Shown piece after piece: positions 42,898-51,991 of a DNA stretch of 64,000 bases. The position numbers were made by a program, and so were the translations under genes. Source of the DNA: Flavobacterium sp. 9R (GTDB taxonomy: Bacteria > Bacteroidota > Bacteroidia > Flavobacteriales > Flavobacteriaceae); NCBI RefSeq assembly GCF_902506345.1, contig NZ_LR733413.1:139740-203739 (forward strand), in the 5' to 3' direction. Position 1 is the first letter of the stretch; the number at the start of each line of letters is the position of its first letter. Below the pieces are notes generated by a model. The model saw only the letters and a list, made by a program, of their open reading frames with translations, searched no databases and had not been told where the DNA came from.

Positions 42898-43728
42898 TTA
42901 GTTCACGTGTACTTCTTGACCCCAACCAAAACGCTTTTCTTTGAACATTTTTGAAAAATGAATCCATGCAAAAGCAGCATTGGCTCCAAAACTAATGATA
43001 CCTACTATTAACATTAAAGTTTCATTATGATCTGGCATTATGTATGTATTTGGATTGTCTACATAGTAGTTGAATGTAAATAGATACATCATCCATGCGC
43101 TCAGGGTTATAGCACGCGCTTGTAGCCAACTTCCTTTTGTGATAAACAAAGCTGGTACCGTGCACGAAAATAAAACTGCAACATTGTAGAAGGTGTGTTG
43201 TGGTACACAAAAATAGATGTAGGCAAAATTCCAAATATCATAAGCGATGATCCAAAACACTAGCATGTCAGGCCAAATCATATCCTGCGATTTGTCTTTT
43301 GTTACGTTAATTCCTACCCATCCAGAAATGGTTATAATGGAAAGAATACCAGCAATACCGTTAAGATAATGCCAAATGCCACCATTCTCTCCACCAAGTT
43401 CAAAATCTCTTAGGACCGCTTCAAGGATGTTAACTCCTAATATCAATGCGGGCAAAAAAAGAACATTTTTATTCTTTGCTCCAGATTTAGAGTATCGTAT
43501 ATAAGCGAAAATTAAAACTCCAGCGATTGCTGATTATACTTTAGCCCAATGGAACCATGTATTGATCGTTGCGTCTGGATGATCACCTGAGGTGGGCCAA
43601 ACAGTAAAAGTTAATACGCCAGCCAAGCCTACAAAAACAATAATTGAAAGCCATTTTGATCTCCGAAACACTTCGTTAAGAATTAATAAGCCAATAAAAA
43701 TTGATAACACATGAATGATTTTTTCCAT
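42898..43728 (-). pseudogene. DUF5692-type membrane protein gene interrupted by an in-frame stop
   Basis: Two reading frames (43728-43534 and the part down to 42898) are in the same frame and join into one 276-residue membrane protein. The first 64 codons end TWFHWAKV and are followed by a TAA at 43536-43534; the next codons read SAIAGVLIFAYIRYSKSGAKNK and continue into PALILGVNILEAVLRDFE and SGWVGINVTKDKSQDMIWPDM. From memory, homologs read KVYSA at this point, so TAA most likely replaced a Tyr codon (TAT or TAC) by one base. Multiple hydrophobic helices are intact. It may be a recent pseudogene, a sequencing error or a read-through case. Confidence 0.8.
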
Positions 43729-44158
43729 TTTTATTTCTATTTAATTTATTGATAATCATAAAATTATGCAAATATTTTGATGAAACAGACAAACAAGTGT
43801 TAAAATTATTTTTATATTTTTAATGATTTATATTTTCTTTTGAAAATACTGTTTTAGATGGTATCGAAATATATCAACATTTGGTAATATTTATTTTTGT
43901 TTGAAAAATCAGTAATGAGGTTCAGTTTATAAGATTGATATTTTATTGTTTTTGAAAGAAGTATGACTAATTTTTATACAAGTTTTTTTGTCAATGGGAG
44001 TAGTTGTTCGAATTTGTTTTTTTTGTTCAATAAAGCAAGTAATGTGATTATAAAATAATCATAAGGTTTAGTGTTTTGAGGTAAAATTATTTTTTTGAGT
44101 TAAACCAATGCTGCTTTTTAGTATCTTAGTTTTATAAATGTTTAATAAATACATATTT
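43729..44158. other. AT-rich intergenic region, no gene seen
   Basis: This 430-nt stretch between divergent genes has no supported coding region. On the minus strand AATATTTG (43776-43769) preceded by TTG (43796-43794) could be a weak promoter for the interrupted gene. On the plus strand TATCTTAG (44122-44129) is a near match to TAnnTTTG for the secreted protein gene. Confidence 0.5.
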
Positions 44159-45280
44159 ATGAAAAGTTTTAAAATTTATTTCTTGCTAATTTTTGTTGCA
44201 TTTTTTAACGCAACAGCATTCGCTCAATCCAATGACGAACCAGAGGCATTGGGGCTTCCTGGAGATAATTTGAATTTGTATGCCGTTTTAGATGTTTTTC
44301 AAAAATCAAAAACATTAGAGGATTTTGAGAAAGCGATTAATGATGAAGAAGGGAAAATCAATAATCTTGATTTGAACAACGATAATACTATTGATTATAT
44401 TCAAGTAGTGAGTGAGAAAAAAGGAGATTCTTTTTTTGTGGTTTTACAAGTAGCTGTCAGTTCATCTGAAAAACAAGATGTAGCAGTTGTTGAGGTAACC
44501 AAAGATAAAAAAGGACAGGTGTTAGTTCAAATCATTGGTGATGAAGAATTATACGGTAAAGACTATATTGTTGAACCTGCAGAAGTGGCCAAAGTTTCGG
44601 GTACTCCAAATCCAGGCTATAAGGGCGAAGGAACGGTTATTATTAACAATAATACGACCAACAATTATAATACGAATAGCGGAACAACGGTTAGTGCTTG
44701 GCCAGTAGTAATTTATATGTTTTCTCCATTATTTATTCCTTGGCATTCTCCGTGGTATTGGGGGTATTATCCACCTTACTGGAGACCTTGGCGCCCAGTT
44801 TATTATCACAGTTATTGGGGCTATCATAGTCATTATTATGGGAATCATTATTATCATAGAACGGTAATTGTTCGTAATCCTGGTCACAGAGTGTATTACT
44901 CTAATCGAAGAACTACTTCGGTTGTGGTAAGAAATAACAGGGTAAATGGAAATTATAGAGCGACTTATGATGGAAGAACATATAGAAAACCTGCTTCTCC
45001 ATCAGTTAGGCCATCAACGAATCGTCCTACTACACGACCAACAACGCGACCTACGAACTCTAATAACAATATGAGTCGTCCAGCAACTAGGCCGTCTATG
45101 CCTTCTGGTAATGGGGCTAAGCCTGCGACAAGACCGTCTGTAAATCCAAGGCCTTCAACTCCTAGTACAAGACCAAGCGCTCCAGTGACACGTCCAAGTG
45201 CTCCAACATCAAGGCCAGCTACTAGACCAGCCACTAGACCTGCTTCGGGAAATATGTCAAACAGAGGAAGTAGAAATTAG
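44159..45280 (+). CDS. Secreted protein with aromatic-rich region and TRP/RPA/RPS repeat tail
   Basis: The 373-residue protein has a signal peptide (MKSFKIYFLLIFVAFFNATAFAQ). Residues 25-150 form a small domain with a calcium-loop-like DLNNDNTIDYIQVV. A Trp/Tyr/His/Pro-rich patch follows (WHSPWYWGYYPPYW, YYHSYWGYHSHYYGNHYYH), then a low-complexity tail of about 90 residues made of TRP, RPS and RPAT repeats. I do not recognise a named family, although proteins of this build are common in Bacteroidota. The tail is basic and probably disordered, perhaps binding cell-wall or nucleic-acid polymers. I chose the ATG at 44159, seven codons inside the longest frame, as it starts the signal peptide. 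Confidence 0.78.
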   Translation: MKSFKIYFLLIFVAFFNATAFAQSNDEPEALGLPGDNLNLYAVLDVFQKSKTLEDFEKAINDEEGKINNLDLNNDNTIDYIQVVSEKKGDSFFVVLQVAVSSSEKQDVAVVEVTKDKKGQVLVQIIGDEELYGKDYIVEPAEVAKVSGTPNPGYKGEGTVIINNNTTNNYNTNSGTTVSAWPVVIYMFSPLFIPWHSPWYWGYYPPYWRPWRPVYYHSYWGYHSHYYGNHYYHRTVIVRNPGHRVYYSNRRTTSVVVRNNRVNGNYRATYDGRTYRKPASPSVRPSTNRPTTRPTTRPTNSNNNMSRPATRPSMPSGNGAKPATRPSVNPRPSTPSTRPSAPVTRPSAPTSRPATRPATRPASGNMSNRGSRN

Positions 45281-45290
45281 AATAATTATA

Positions 45291-45319
45291 AAGAGCTACC
45301 TGAAAAGGTAGCTTTTTTT
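45291..45319 (+). terminator. Terminator of the secreted protein gene
   Basis: AGCTACC (45294-45300) and GGTAGCT (45307-45313) form a stem followed by T7. Confidence 0.8.
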
Positions 45320-45602
45320 ATAGGCGGATACCTGGAGGTAGAAGCTCTTTATAGGAAGGATTTTTTTTAAAGAAAAGAACTATTTTAGGTAAGATTGGGA
45401 CGGCTTTAAGATTGCGTTCGCTTATATTATCCAGGATTGCTTTGAAAAATTGCTGAATTGTTTCTTCATCAGAAAATGAATCGGGCGCATTGAATTTTGT
45501 CAAAAAGATTTTTTTTTCTTGAAAAGAATATTCAAAGATTAAAAGCCCTTCGGGAACAATGGTTTCAAATTGTCTTGCAAAAATATTGTCTTTAATTTCC
45601 AT
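45318..45602 (-). CDS. Small GNAT-like (YjdJ-type) protein
   Basis: The 94-residue protein resembles the short YjdJ-type N-acetyltransferases: a beta meander (PEGLLIFEYSFQEKKIFLTKF), a helix, and the closing NLKAVPILPKIVLFFKKNPSYKELL, which matches the family's C-terminal pattern VVP..P....F....P.Y..L. The acetyl-CoA-binding loop RxxGxG is not visible between them (ETIQQFFKAILDNIS stands there), so catalytic activity is doubtful. Confidence 0.65.
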   Translation of the reverse strand: MEIKDNIFARQFETIVPEGLLIFEYSFQEKKIFLTKFNAPDSFSDEETIQQFFKAILDNISERNLKAVPILPKIVLFFKKNPSYKELLPPGIRL

Positions 45603-45842
45603 TGTTTGGGTTGTTTTTCAGAAATTTGGATTAACTATGGGATTATTCTTTTGTGGTTTCAGAATAATAAATGCAAAGGTAATAAATTGATAATCAATAA
45701 ATAGTGAATAGGTGATGTTTCTTGAGGTTCTTTTTTTGTTTTTAAAGAAATGAAACTGAAGAAAGTTGATTATTATTTTTCAAGGATAGTTTGTCTTTGT
45801 CATTTTAAAACTAAATTTAGCTTGTATTAGATTTGAAATATA

Positions 45843-46517
45843 ATGAGTAAAATTCCAGTTTATTTTATGCCAGGTTTGGCTGCTAGTTCTACTATTTTTG
45901 AGAGAATAGACTTGCCTAAGGAGGAATTTGAAGTCATTTTATTAGAATGGGAAATTCCATTGGGCAACGAAACACTTTCTGAGTATGCTAAGCGAATGAG
46001 TAATAAGGTTATTCATAAAAACCCAGTGCTCATCGGGGTTTCTTTTGGGGGTATTTTGGTTCAAGAAATGGCAGCTTTTTTGAATCCATTTCGGGTTATA
46101 ATAATTTCGAGTGTCAAAACAAATTTGGAATTCCCGAGACGAATGAAAGTTGCCAAAACTACCAAAGCCTACAAATTGATTCCTACGAGTTTGATTTTGA
46201 ATGTAGAGAATTTAGCTAAATTTTCTTTTGGTGAAAAAATAAAAAGCCGACTCAAATTGTATGAAAAATTCCTTTCGGTAAGGGATATTAATTATTTGGA
46301 TTGGGCTATAGAACAGGTGATTCTTTGGGAACGAACAGAGGTTGATGCAAAAGTGATTCACGTTCACGGGGATGAAGATGATGTGTTCCCTATAAAATAT
46401 ATTTCAAATGCAATTGTAGTAACTGGCGGAAATCACGCGATGATTTTGTTTAGATTCCGATGGTTGAATGAACATTTGCCTGAATTGATACGAAATGGTA
46501 TAAAAAAAGGCGACTAA
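45843..46517 (+). CDS. Alpha/beta hydrolase
   Basis: The 224-residue protein has an alpha/beta-hydrolase core with the nucleophile elbow GVSFGG (Ser in position 3 of the motif) after strand HKNPVLI, a late Asp in VHGDEDDVFP and a His in GGNHAMI, giving a full Ser-Asp-His triad. The start PVYFMPGLAASSTIFERID holds the oxyanion region. Substrate unknown. The stop codon lies inside the terminator hairpin. Confidence 0.85.
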   Translation: MSKIPVYFMPGLAASSTIFERIDLPKEEFEVILLEWEIPLGNETLSEYAKRMSNKVIHKNPVLIGVSFGGILVQEMAAFLNPFRVIIISSVKTNLEFPRRMKVAKTTKAYKLIPTSLILNVENLAKFSFGEKIKSRLKLYEKFLSVRDINYLDWAIEQVILWERTEVDAKVIHVHGDEDDVFPIKYISNAIVVTGGNHAMILFRFRWLNEHLPELIRNGIKKGD

Positions 46518-46537
46518 CTTATGAGTTAATCGCCTTT
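46506..46537 (+). terminator. Terminator overlapping the hydrolase stop codon
   Basis: GGCGA (46509-46513) with TCGCC (46530-46534) and the inner TAACT/AGTTA form a stem that includes the TAA stop at 46515-46517. A-rich and T-rich flanks suggest it works for both strands. Confidence 0.6.
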
Positions 46538-46556
46538 AGTTTTTATTTAAAATGTA

Positions 46557-47072
46557 TTAGATCTTTTTCATTTGATCTTTCATCATTGTAATTTGTTCTT
46601 TCAACATATTTTGTTTGTCTAGCTTTTTTGCTTCATTCAATAAGTTAGTGGCTTCAAGTTTTCTTCTTCTAGAAAGAGCAATTCCAGCTAGGTTTAATTT
46701 GGCTACTGCCAAATCCATATCCATAGAAAGTCCTAATTCAATCGCTTTTTTGAAGAACTTTTCAGCTTGGTTGATATTGGTTTGTGAAACCATAATCCCG
46801 TGAAGGTAATTAAAGTATCCTTGTTGTTTTTTTACTAATGCTGTTTCAGGATTTTTGATATACGCTAACCATTTTTGAGCGCCAGGAAAATCTTGTTTTC
46901 TTAATTTTAAGAAGGCTAGTAAAATAAATTCATTTTTATAATAAAGAAAAATAGGGAAGGCGCTAAGGAATAATAGAAAAATTCCGTTTCCAATATTTGA
47001 TTCTGTAAATTGCCAAATTCCTGCAATGATGATTAATGCAGCTAAGATAAGTTTGATATTTCTGTGAAACAT
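46557..47072 (-). CDS. Membrane protein with TPR-like helical domain
   Basis: The 171-residue protein has two N-terminal transmembrane helices (about 7-24 and 28-46) and a cytoplasmic region of paired helices resembling tetratricopeptide repeats (AEKFFKKAIELGLSMDMDLAVAKLNLAGIALSRRRKLEATNLLNEAKKL). I do not recognise a specific family. It would be a membrane-attached scaffold; nothing in the context reveals its partner. It is encoded divergently from rpmH. Confidence 0.75.
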   Translation of the reverse strand: MFHRNIKLILAALIIIAGIWQFTESNIGNGIFLLFLSAFPIFLYYKNEFILLAFLKLRKQDFPGAQKWLAYIKNPETALVKKQQGYFNYLHGIMVSQTNINQAEKFFKKAIELGLSMDMDLAVAKLNLAGIALSRRRKLEATNLLNEAKKLDKQNMLKEQITMMKDQMKKI

Positions 47073-47136
47073 AATAGGTGTTAAATTTAGATTGCAAAGA
47101 TAGTAAAAGGAATTAAAAATATTTTTATAAAACTAC

Positions 47137-47166
47137 TTGCTAGAAAAAAAAGTCTTTGTATATTTG
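47137..47166 (+). promoter_or_regulatory. Promoter of rpmH
   Basis: TTG (47137-47139), 19 nt, TATATTTG (47159-47166). A start near 47172 gives a leader of about 70 nt before rpmH. Confidence 0.75.
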
Positions 47167-47240
47167 CACTCGGTTTTGGAATAAGGGTTAGTCCAAAAGA
47201 AATAAAGATACATAAACAAGATTTTTAAAGATACAAAGCA

Positions 47241-47402
47241 ATGAGCAAAAGAACATTTCAACCATCGAAAAGAAAAAGAAGAAATAAACACGGATTTATG
47301 GACAGAATGGCGTCTGCGAATGGAAGAAAAGTTCTAGCGCGTAGAAGAGCTAAAGGAAGACATAAATTGACTGTTTCTAGCGAACCTAGACACAAAAAAT
47401 AA
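47241..47402 (+). CDS. rpmH: 50S ribosomal protein L34
   Basis: The 53-residue very basic protein begins [20 protein letters not shown] and continues with [18 protein letters not shown], the L34 signature that contacts 23S rRNA. It has a good promoter and a terminator downstream. It is not next to rnpA or dnaA as in many other bacteria; carB follows. Confidence 0.97.
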
Positions 47403-47418
47403 TGTTTTCATAAACATC

Positions 47419-47456
47419 ATAAAGGCGTTACTTATTGTTAGTATCGCCTTTTTTTA
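47419..47456 (+). terminator. Terminator of rpmH
   Basis: AAAGGCGTTAC and GTATCGCCTTT (about 47421-47451) form an imperfect stem followed by T5-7. Confidence 0.7.
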
Positions 47457-47525
47457 TACCCAAACGCGACTTGCGTAGATTAGTTTCCTCGGAATAAGTA
47501 CAATAACAACACAATCCCATACAAA

Positions 47526-50378
47526 ATGCCAAAAGACACATCGATAAAATCCGTTTTAATAATAGGTTCAGGACCTATTGTAATTGGTCAAGCTTGCGAA
47601 TTTGATTATGCAGGTTCGCAATCGGCACGCTCTATTCGTGAAGAAGGAATAGAAGTTATTCTTATCAATTCGAATCCAGCTACAATTATGACGGATCCTT
47701 CTATGGCGGATCACGTTTATCTAAAACCTTTAACTACAAAATCTATTATTGAAATTCTTAAAGCGCATCCACAAATTGATGCTGTTTTACCTACAATGGG
47801 TGGGCAAACAGCTTTGAATTTATGTTTGGAGGCTGATGAAAAAGGAATTTGGGATGATTTTGGGGTAAAAATGATTGGTGTTGATGTAAATGCAATCAAC
47901 ATCACCGAAGATAGAGAGCAGTTCAAGCAATTGCTCCAAAAGATCAATGTTCCTACGGCTCCTGCTAAAACAGCAACTTCTTTTCTTGAAGGCAAAGAAA
48001 TTGCTCAAGAGTTTGGTTTTCCGTTAGTAATTCGTCCTTCGTTTACTTTAGGAGGGACAGGAGCTGCTTTTGTGCATACTAAAGAAGAATTTGATGAAAA
48101 ACTAACCTATGGTTTGGAAATGTCACCAATTCACGAAGTATTGATTGATAAAGCGCTATTAGGTTGGAAAGAATATGAGTTGGAGCTTTTAAGAGATAAA
48201 AATGACAACGTAGTAATCATTTGTTCAATCGAGAATATGGATCCTATGGGAATCCACACTGGAGACTCGATTACAGTAGCTCCAGCGATGACTTTATCGG
48301 ATACGACTTTCCAAAAAATGCGTGATATGGCGATCTTAATGATGCGTTCTATCGGAAATTTTGCTGGAGGTTGTAACGTACAGTTTGCGGTTTCTCCTGA
48401 TGAAAAAGAAGATATCGTTGCTATCGAAATCAACCCTCGTGTATCTCGTTCTTCTGCTTTGGCTTCTAAAGCTACAGGATATCCAATTGCTAAAATTGCT
48501 TCGAAATTGGCTTTGGGCTACAACTTAGATGAACTACAAAACCAAATTACAAAATCTACATCAGCTTTATTTGAGCCAACTTTAGATTATGTAATTGTGA
48601 AAATTCCTCGTTGGAATTTTGATAAATTCGAAGGTTCTGATAGAACGTTAGGACTTCAAATGAAATCTGTAGGTGAGGTGATGGGAATTGGACGTTCGTT
48701 TCAAGAAGCATTACACAAAGCCACACAGTCATTAGAAATCAAACGTAATGGATTAGGTGCTGACGGAAAAGGGTATACGAATTACGAGCAAATTATTGAA
48801 AAACTAACGTTTGCTAGTTGGGATCGTGTTTTTGTAATTTATGATGCTATTGCAATGGGAATTCCGTTGAGTCGTATTCACGAAATTACCAAAATCGATA
48901 TGTGGTTCTTAAAACAATACGAAGAACTTTATATCTTGGAAAAAGAAATTTCTAACTATAAAGTAGATACTTTATCGAGAGAATTGCTACTTGAAGCGAA
49001 GCAAAAAGGCTTTGCAGACAGACAAATTGCCCATATGATGGGTTGCTTAGAGAGTCAAGTACACGAGTTGAGAGAAAAGATGAACATCAATCGTGTGTTC
49101 AAATTGGTTGATACTTGTGCGGCTGAGTTTAAAGCACAAACACCATATTACTATTCTACTTTTGAGGCCGAAATAGAAAAAGCCAATGGAGAGCGTTATG
49201 TTGATAACGAAAGTATAGTTACAGATAAAAAGAAGATTGTTGTTCTTGGATCAGGACCAAACCGAATTGGTCAAGGAATTGAGTTTGATTACTCTTGTGT
49301 ACACGGTGTTTTAGCAGCCAAAGAGTGTGGTTACGAAACCATTATGATCAATTGTAATCCAGAAACGGTTTCTACCGATTTTGATACTGCGGATAAATTG
49401 TATTTTGAACCTGTTTTCTGGGAACATATTTATGATATCATCAAACACGAAAAACCAGAAGGTGTTATCGTGCAGTTAGGAGGGCAAACAGCTTTGAAAT
49501 TAGCTGAAAAACTTTCTAAATATGGTATAAAAATCATTGGAACTAGTTTTGAAGCTTTGGATTTAGCAGAAGATAGAGGACGTTTCTCTGATCTTTTGAC
49601 CGAATTAGAAATTCCTTTCCCTCAGTTTGGAATTGCAGAGACTGCTGATGAAGCTTCGGCTTTAGCAGATAAATTAGATTTCCCATTGTTGATTCGTCCA
49701 TCTTATGTATTGGGTGGTCAAGGAATGAAAATTGTAATCAACAAACAAGAGTTAGAAGAACACGTAATCAACTTGTTGAAGTCTATTCCAGGTAATAAAT
49801 TACTCTTAGACCATTACCTAGCAGGAGCTATTGAAGCTGAGGCTGATGCGATTTGCGATGGTGAAAATGTGTACATCATCGGAATTATGGAACACATTGA
49901 GCCTTGTGGAGTTCACTCTGGTGATAGTAATGCTACTTTGCCTCCTTTTAATTTAGGGGAATTCGTAATGCAACAAATTAAAGACCATACTAAGAAAATT
50001 GCCTTGGCATTGAAAACGGTAGGATTAATCAATATTCAGTTTGCGATAAAAGATGATATGGTTTACATTATCGAAGCGAATCCTAGAGCTTCTAGAACGG
50101 TACCGTTTATTGCAAAAGCTTACGGTGAACCTTACGTGAATTACGCTACTAAGGTGATGCTTGGAGTAAATAAAGTGACTGATTTTGATTTCAATCCACA
50201 GTTAAAAGGCTATGCTATCAAACAACCAGTTTTCTCATTTAGTAAGTTCAAAAATGTAAACAAAGCTTTAGGGCCAGAAATGAAATCTACTGGTGAGAGC
50301 ATTTTGTTTATTGATGACTTGAAAGACGACCAATTCTATGAATTGTATTCTAGAAGAAAAATGTACTTGAGTAAATAA
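47526..50378 (+). CDS. carB: Carbamoyl-phosphate synthase large subunit
   Basis: The 950-residue enzyme makes carbamoyl phosphate from bicarbonate, ammonia and two ATP for arginine and pyrimidine synthesis. The two homologous ATP-grasp halves start with SVLIIGSGPIVIGQACEFDYAGSQ and KIVVLGSGPNRIGQGIEFDYSC. The protein ends soon after the second half (MKSTGESILFIDDLKDDQFYEL), about 120 residues earlier than E. coli CarB, so the C-terminal MGS-like domain that binds UMP and ornithine is absent. The small subunit gene carA is not in the window. Confidence 0.96.
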   Translation: MPKDTSIKSVLIIGSGPIVIGQACEFDYAGSQSARSIREEGIEVILINSNPATIMTDPSMADHVYLKPLTTKSIIEILKAHPQIDAVLPTMGGQTALNLCLEADEKGIWDDFGVKMIGVDVNAINITEDREQFKQLLQKINVPTAPAKTATSFLEGKEIAQEFGFPLVIRPSFTLGGTGAAFVHTKEEFDEKLTYGLEMSPIHEVLIDKALLGWKEYELELLRDKNDNVVIICSIENMDPMGIHTGDSITVAPAMTLSDTTFQKMRDMAILMMRSIGNFAGGCNVQFAVSPDEKEDIVAIEINPRVSRSSALASKATGYPIAKIASKLALGYNLDELQNQITKSTSALFEPTLDYVIVKIPRWNFDKFEGSDRTLGLQMKSVGEVMGIGRSFQEALHKATQSLEIKRNGLGADGKGYTNYEQIIEKLTFASWDRVFVIYDAIAMGIPLSRIHEITKIDMWFLKQYEELYILEKEISNYKVDTLSRELLLEAKQKGFADRQIAHMMGCLESQVHELREKMNINRVFKLVDTCAAEFKAQTPYYYSTFEAEIEKANGERYVDNESIVTDKKKIVVLGSGPNRIGQGIEFDYSCVHGVLAAKECGYETIMINCNPETVSTDFDTADKLYFEPVFWEHIYDIIKHEKPEGVIVQLGGQTALKLAEKLSKYGIKIIGTSFEALDLAEDRGRFSDLLTELEIPFPQFGIAETADEASALADKLDFPLLIRPSYVLGGQGMKIVINKQELEEHVINLLKSIPGNKLLLDHYLAGAIEAEADAICDGENVYIIGIMEHIEPCGVHSGDSNATLPPFNLGEFVMQQIKDHTKKIALALKTVGLINIQFAIKDDMVYIIEANPRASRTVPFIAKAYGEPYVNYATKVMLGVNKVTDFDFNPQLKGYAIKQPVFSFSKFKNVNKALGPEMKSTGESILFIDDLKDDQFYELYSRRKMYLSK

Positions 50379-50394
50379 ACTCAAACTAATTGAT

Positions 50395-50424
50395 AGAAAA
50401 AGCCCCTTTTTGGGGCTTTTTTTC
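50395..50424. terminator. Terminator of carB
   Basis: AGCCCC (50401-50406) and GGGGCT (50412-50417) form a stem with A5 before and T7 after. Confidence 0.85.
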
Positions 50425-50481
50425 GTATCTGATAATTACTATAGAGGGTTTTGTTTTTGTTTCAAATGAAATACCCAGCTT

Positions 50482-51327
50482 TTATTTGTTCGTAGCTGTT
50501 GGTTTGTTATTTCGGCTCCATTCACTCCAAGAGCCTACATACAATTTGGGTATAGTAAAACCAGCAGAATACATTGTTAGTAAAGTATGGCAGGCTGTAA
50601 TTCCTGACCCACAATGAACAATGGTATTCTCTGTTGAAGATTCTTTGAGGATGGCATTGTATTTTTCTTTTACTACTTCTGGAGCTAAAAATAAACCATT
50701 CTCATCTAGGTTTTCAGTAAAAGGAAAATTGATGGCTCCCGGAATATGACCTGCAATTAAGTCAATGGGTTCGCTTTCTCCGTTATAGCGAAAAGCTTCT
50801 CTAACATCGATTACGGTATGTGAAGGAAGCTTGGCTACTTTTTCGACTTCATCAATCGAAACCAAAGGCCATTGCCAGGTTGTACAAGGATATTTTTCTG
50901 TTTTTGCTATAGAAACGGGTTCTGAATTTACAGGGAAACCTGTTTTTTCTGCTGCTTGAATTCCGCCATTAAGGACTTGTACTTTTTCGTGACCAATAGC
51001 ACGTAGCATCCACCAAAAACGAGCGGCGGCATTAGCTCCATTTTTATCGTCATAAATTACCACCCAAGTTTGAGGAGTTATTCCTAAATCACCTAAAGTT
51101 TTTGAAAAATCTTCAATGCTAGGCAATGGGTGTCTTCCTCCAATTACAACATCAGTTTCGATAGTGGCCAATTGTGTGTTAGCATCTGCAAAAATGGCTC
51201 CTTCCAAATGTTTGTTTTCGTAATTAAGTCTAGTGTTTGGACCATTACTAGCATCAACCAATAGGATGTTTTCGGTTTTGTAAATAGTTAGTAGCTCTGT
51301 GGCATTTATAATTGGGGATACTGACAT
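50482..51327 (-). CDS. Sulfurtransferase (tandem rhodanese, 3-mercaptopyruvate type)
   Basis: The 281-residue protein has two rhodanese domains; the second carries the catalytic VHCGSGITACHTLL. The CGSG[IV]TA loop is that of 3-mercaptopyruvate sulfurtransferases rather than thiosulfate enzymes (CRxGxR). The first domain has VDASNGPNTRLNYENKHLEGAIFAD and is inactive. I chose the ATG at 51327 rather than a TTG at 51351 that would overlap the upstream gene. It is the last gene of an overlapping three-gene minus-strand group. Confidence 0.92.
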   Translation of the reverse strand: MSVSPIINATELLTIYKTENILLVDASNGPNTRLNYENKHLEGAIFADANTQLATIETDVVIGGRHPLPSIEDFSKTLGDLGITPQTWVVIYDDKNGANAAARFWWMLRAIGHEKVQVLNGGIQAAEKTGFPVNSEPVSIAKTEKYPCTTWQWPLVSIDEVEKVAKLPSHTVIDVREAFRYNGESEPIDLIAGHIPGAINFPFTENLDENGLFLAPEVVKEKYNAILKESSTENTIVHCGSGITACHTLLTMYSAGFTIPKLYVGSWSEWSRNNKPTATNK

Positions 51328-51337
51328 ATTAAATTTT

Positions 51338-51991
51338 TTAGTTGGTTTCAAAAGATTTTTTCAAACTATAATATAATAACATTCCTGTAATTTCATTGGT
51401 GTAGTTTATGGAGGCACTAAACAAATGATTATTTATGAAAGTGTTATAGATTTCTTGTGTTAATACAAGCCTTTCATTTTTAGCATTGTAGAGCCTAATC
51501 GTTATTTTGTAGAATTGACGAGGTCCTAACTTTAGATTTGAAGCTTTTATTTCGGATTTGAGTTCTTTTATTTTAGTATAGGTATTGGTTAATAATTGCA
51601 CCGAAAAATCCTTGTGTTCTTCTAAAGTTACTTTTTTATCTCCTTTAAGCGATTCGTAACTTGAACTGAAATAGTTGTATTTATTTCTTTCAAAACCAAT
51701 CAAAATAAGAGGTTTGGAATGGACAACTGTGCCTTCTGGAGTATTGTTTTTGATAAAAACATACCCTTTGTTTTGAAGTTCTTCTGTTGTTTTTAGTTCG
51801 GTTACTTTAAATCCTTTGGGTATGGCAATTTTCCAATCAAATAGATTACAGATGAATACGTTGTTCTCTATTTTTCCATTGGTGACTTCTTCTATAATTA
51901 GTTCTTCTGGGTCAATATTTATTACTTTTTCTTGTGCGTAAAAAAAAGTAGTAAAACAGAGAAAAAATAATAGAAGGAGGCTATTCTTCAT
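51338..51991 (-). CDS. Secreted protein of unknown family
   Basis: The 217-residue protein has a signal peptide (MKNSLLLLFFLCFTTFFYAQ). The mature part is mixed alpha/beta with GYVFIKNNTPEGTVVHSKPLILIGFERNKYNYFS and FSASINYTNEITGMLLYYSLKKSFE, and no family I recognise. It starts inside the end of the Vat-like gene (overlap about 11 nt) and ends just before the rhodanese gene, so the three are probably co-transcribed. ATG at 51991 preferred over a TTG two codons upstream. Confidence 0.78.
   Translation of the reverse strand: MKNSLLLLFFLCFTTFFYAQEKVINIDPEELIIEEVTNGKIENNVFICNLFDWKIAIPKGFKVTELKTTEELQNKGYVFIKNNTPEGTVVHSKPLILIGFERNKYNYFSSSYESLKGDKKVTLEEHKDFSVQLLTNTYTKIKELKSEIKASNLKLGPRQFYKITIRLYNAKNERLVLTQEIYNTFINNHLFSASINYTNEITGMLLYYSLKKSFETN

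Noticed and set aside
42898..43455. Separate 185-residue gene
   Set aside because: It begins at an internal TTG and continues in frame with the upstream fragment; the two are one interrupted gene.
44965..45234. Gly/Leu/Val-rich frame opposite the RP-repeat tail
   Set aside because: The repeat DNA forces an open antisense frame; composition is a by-product of the repeats.
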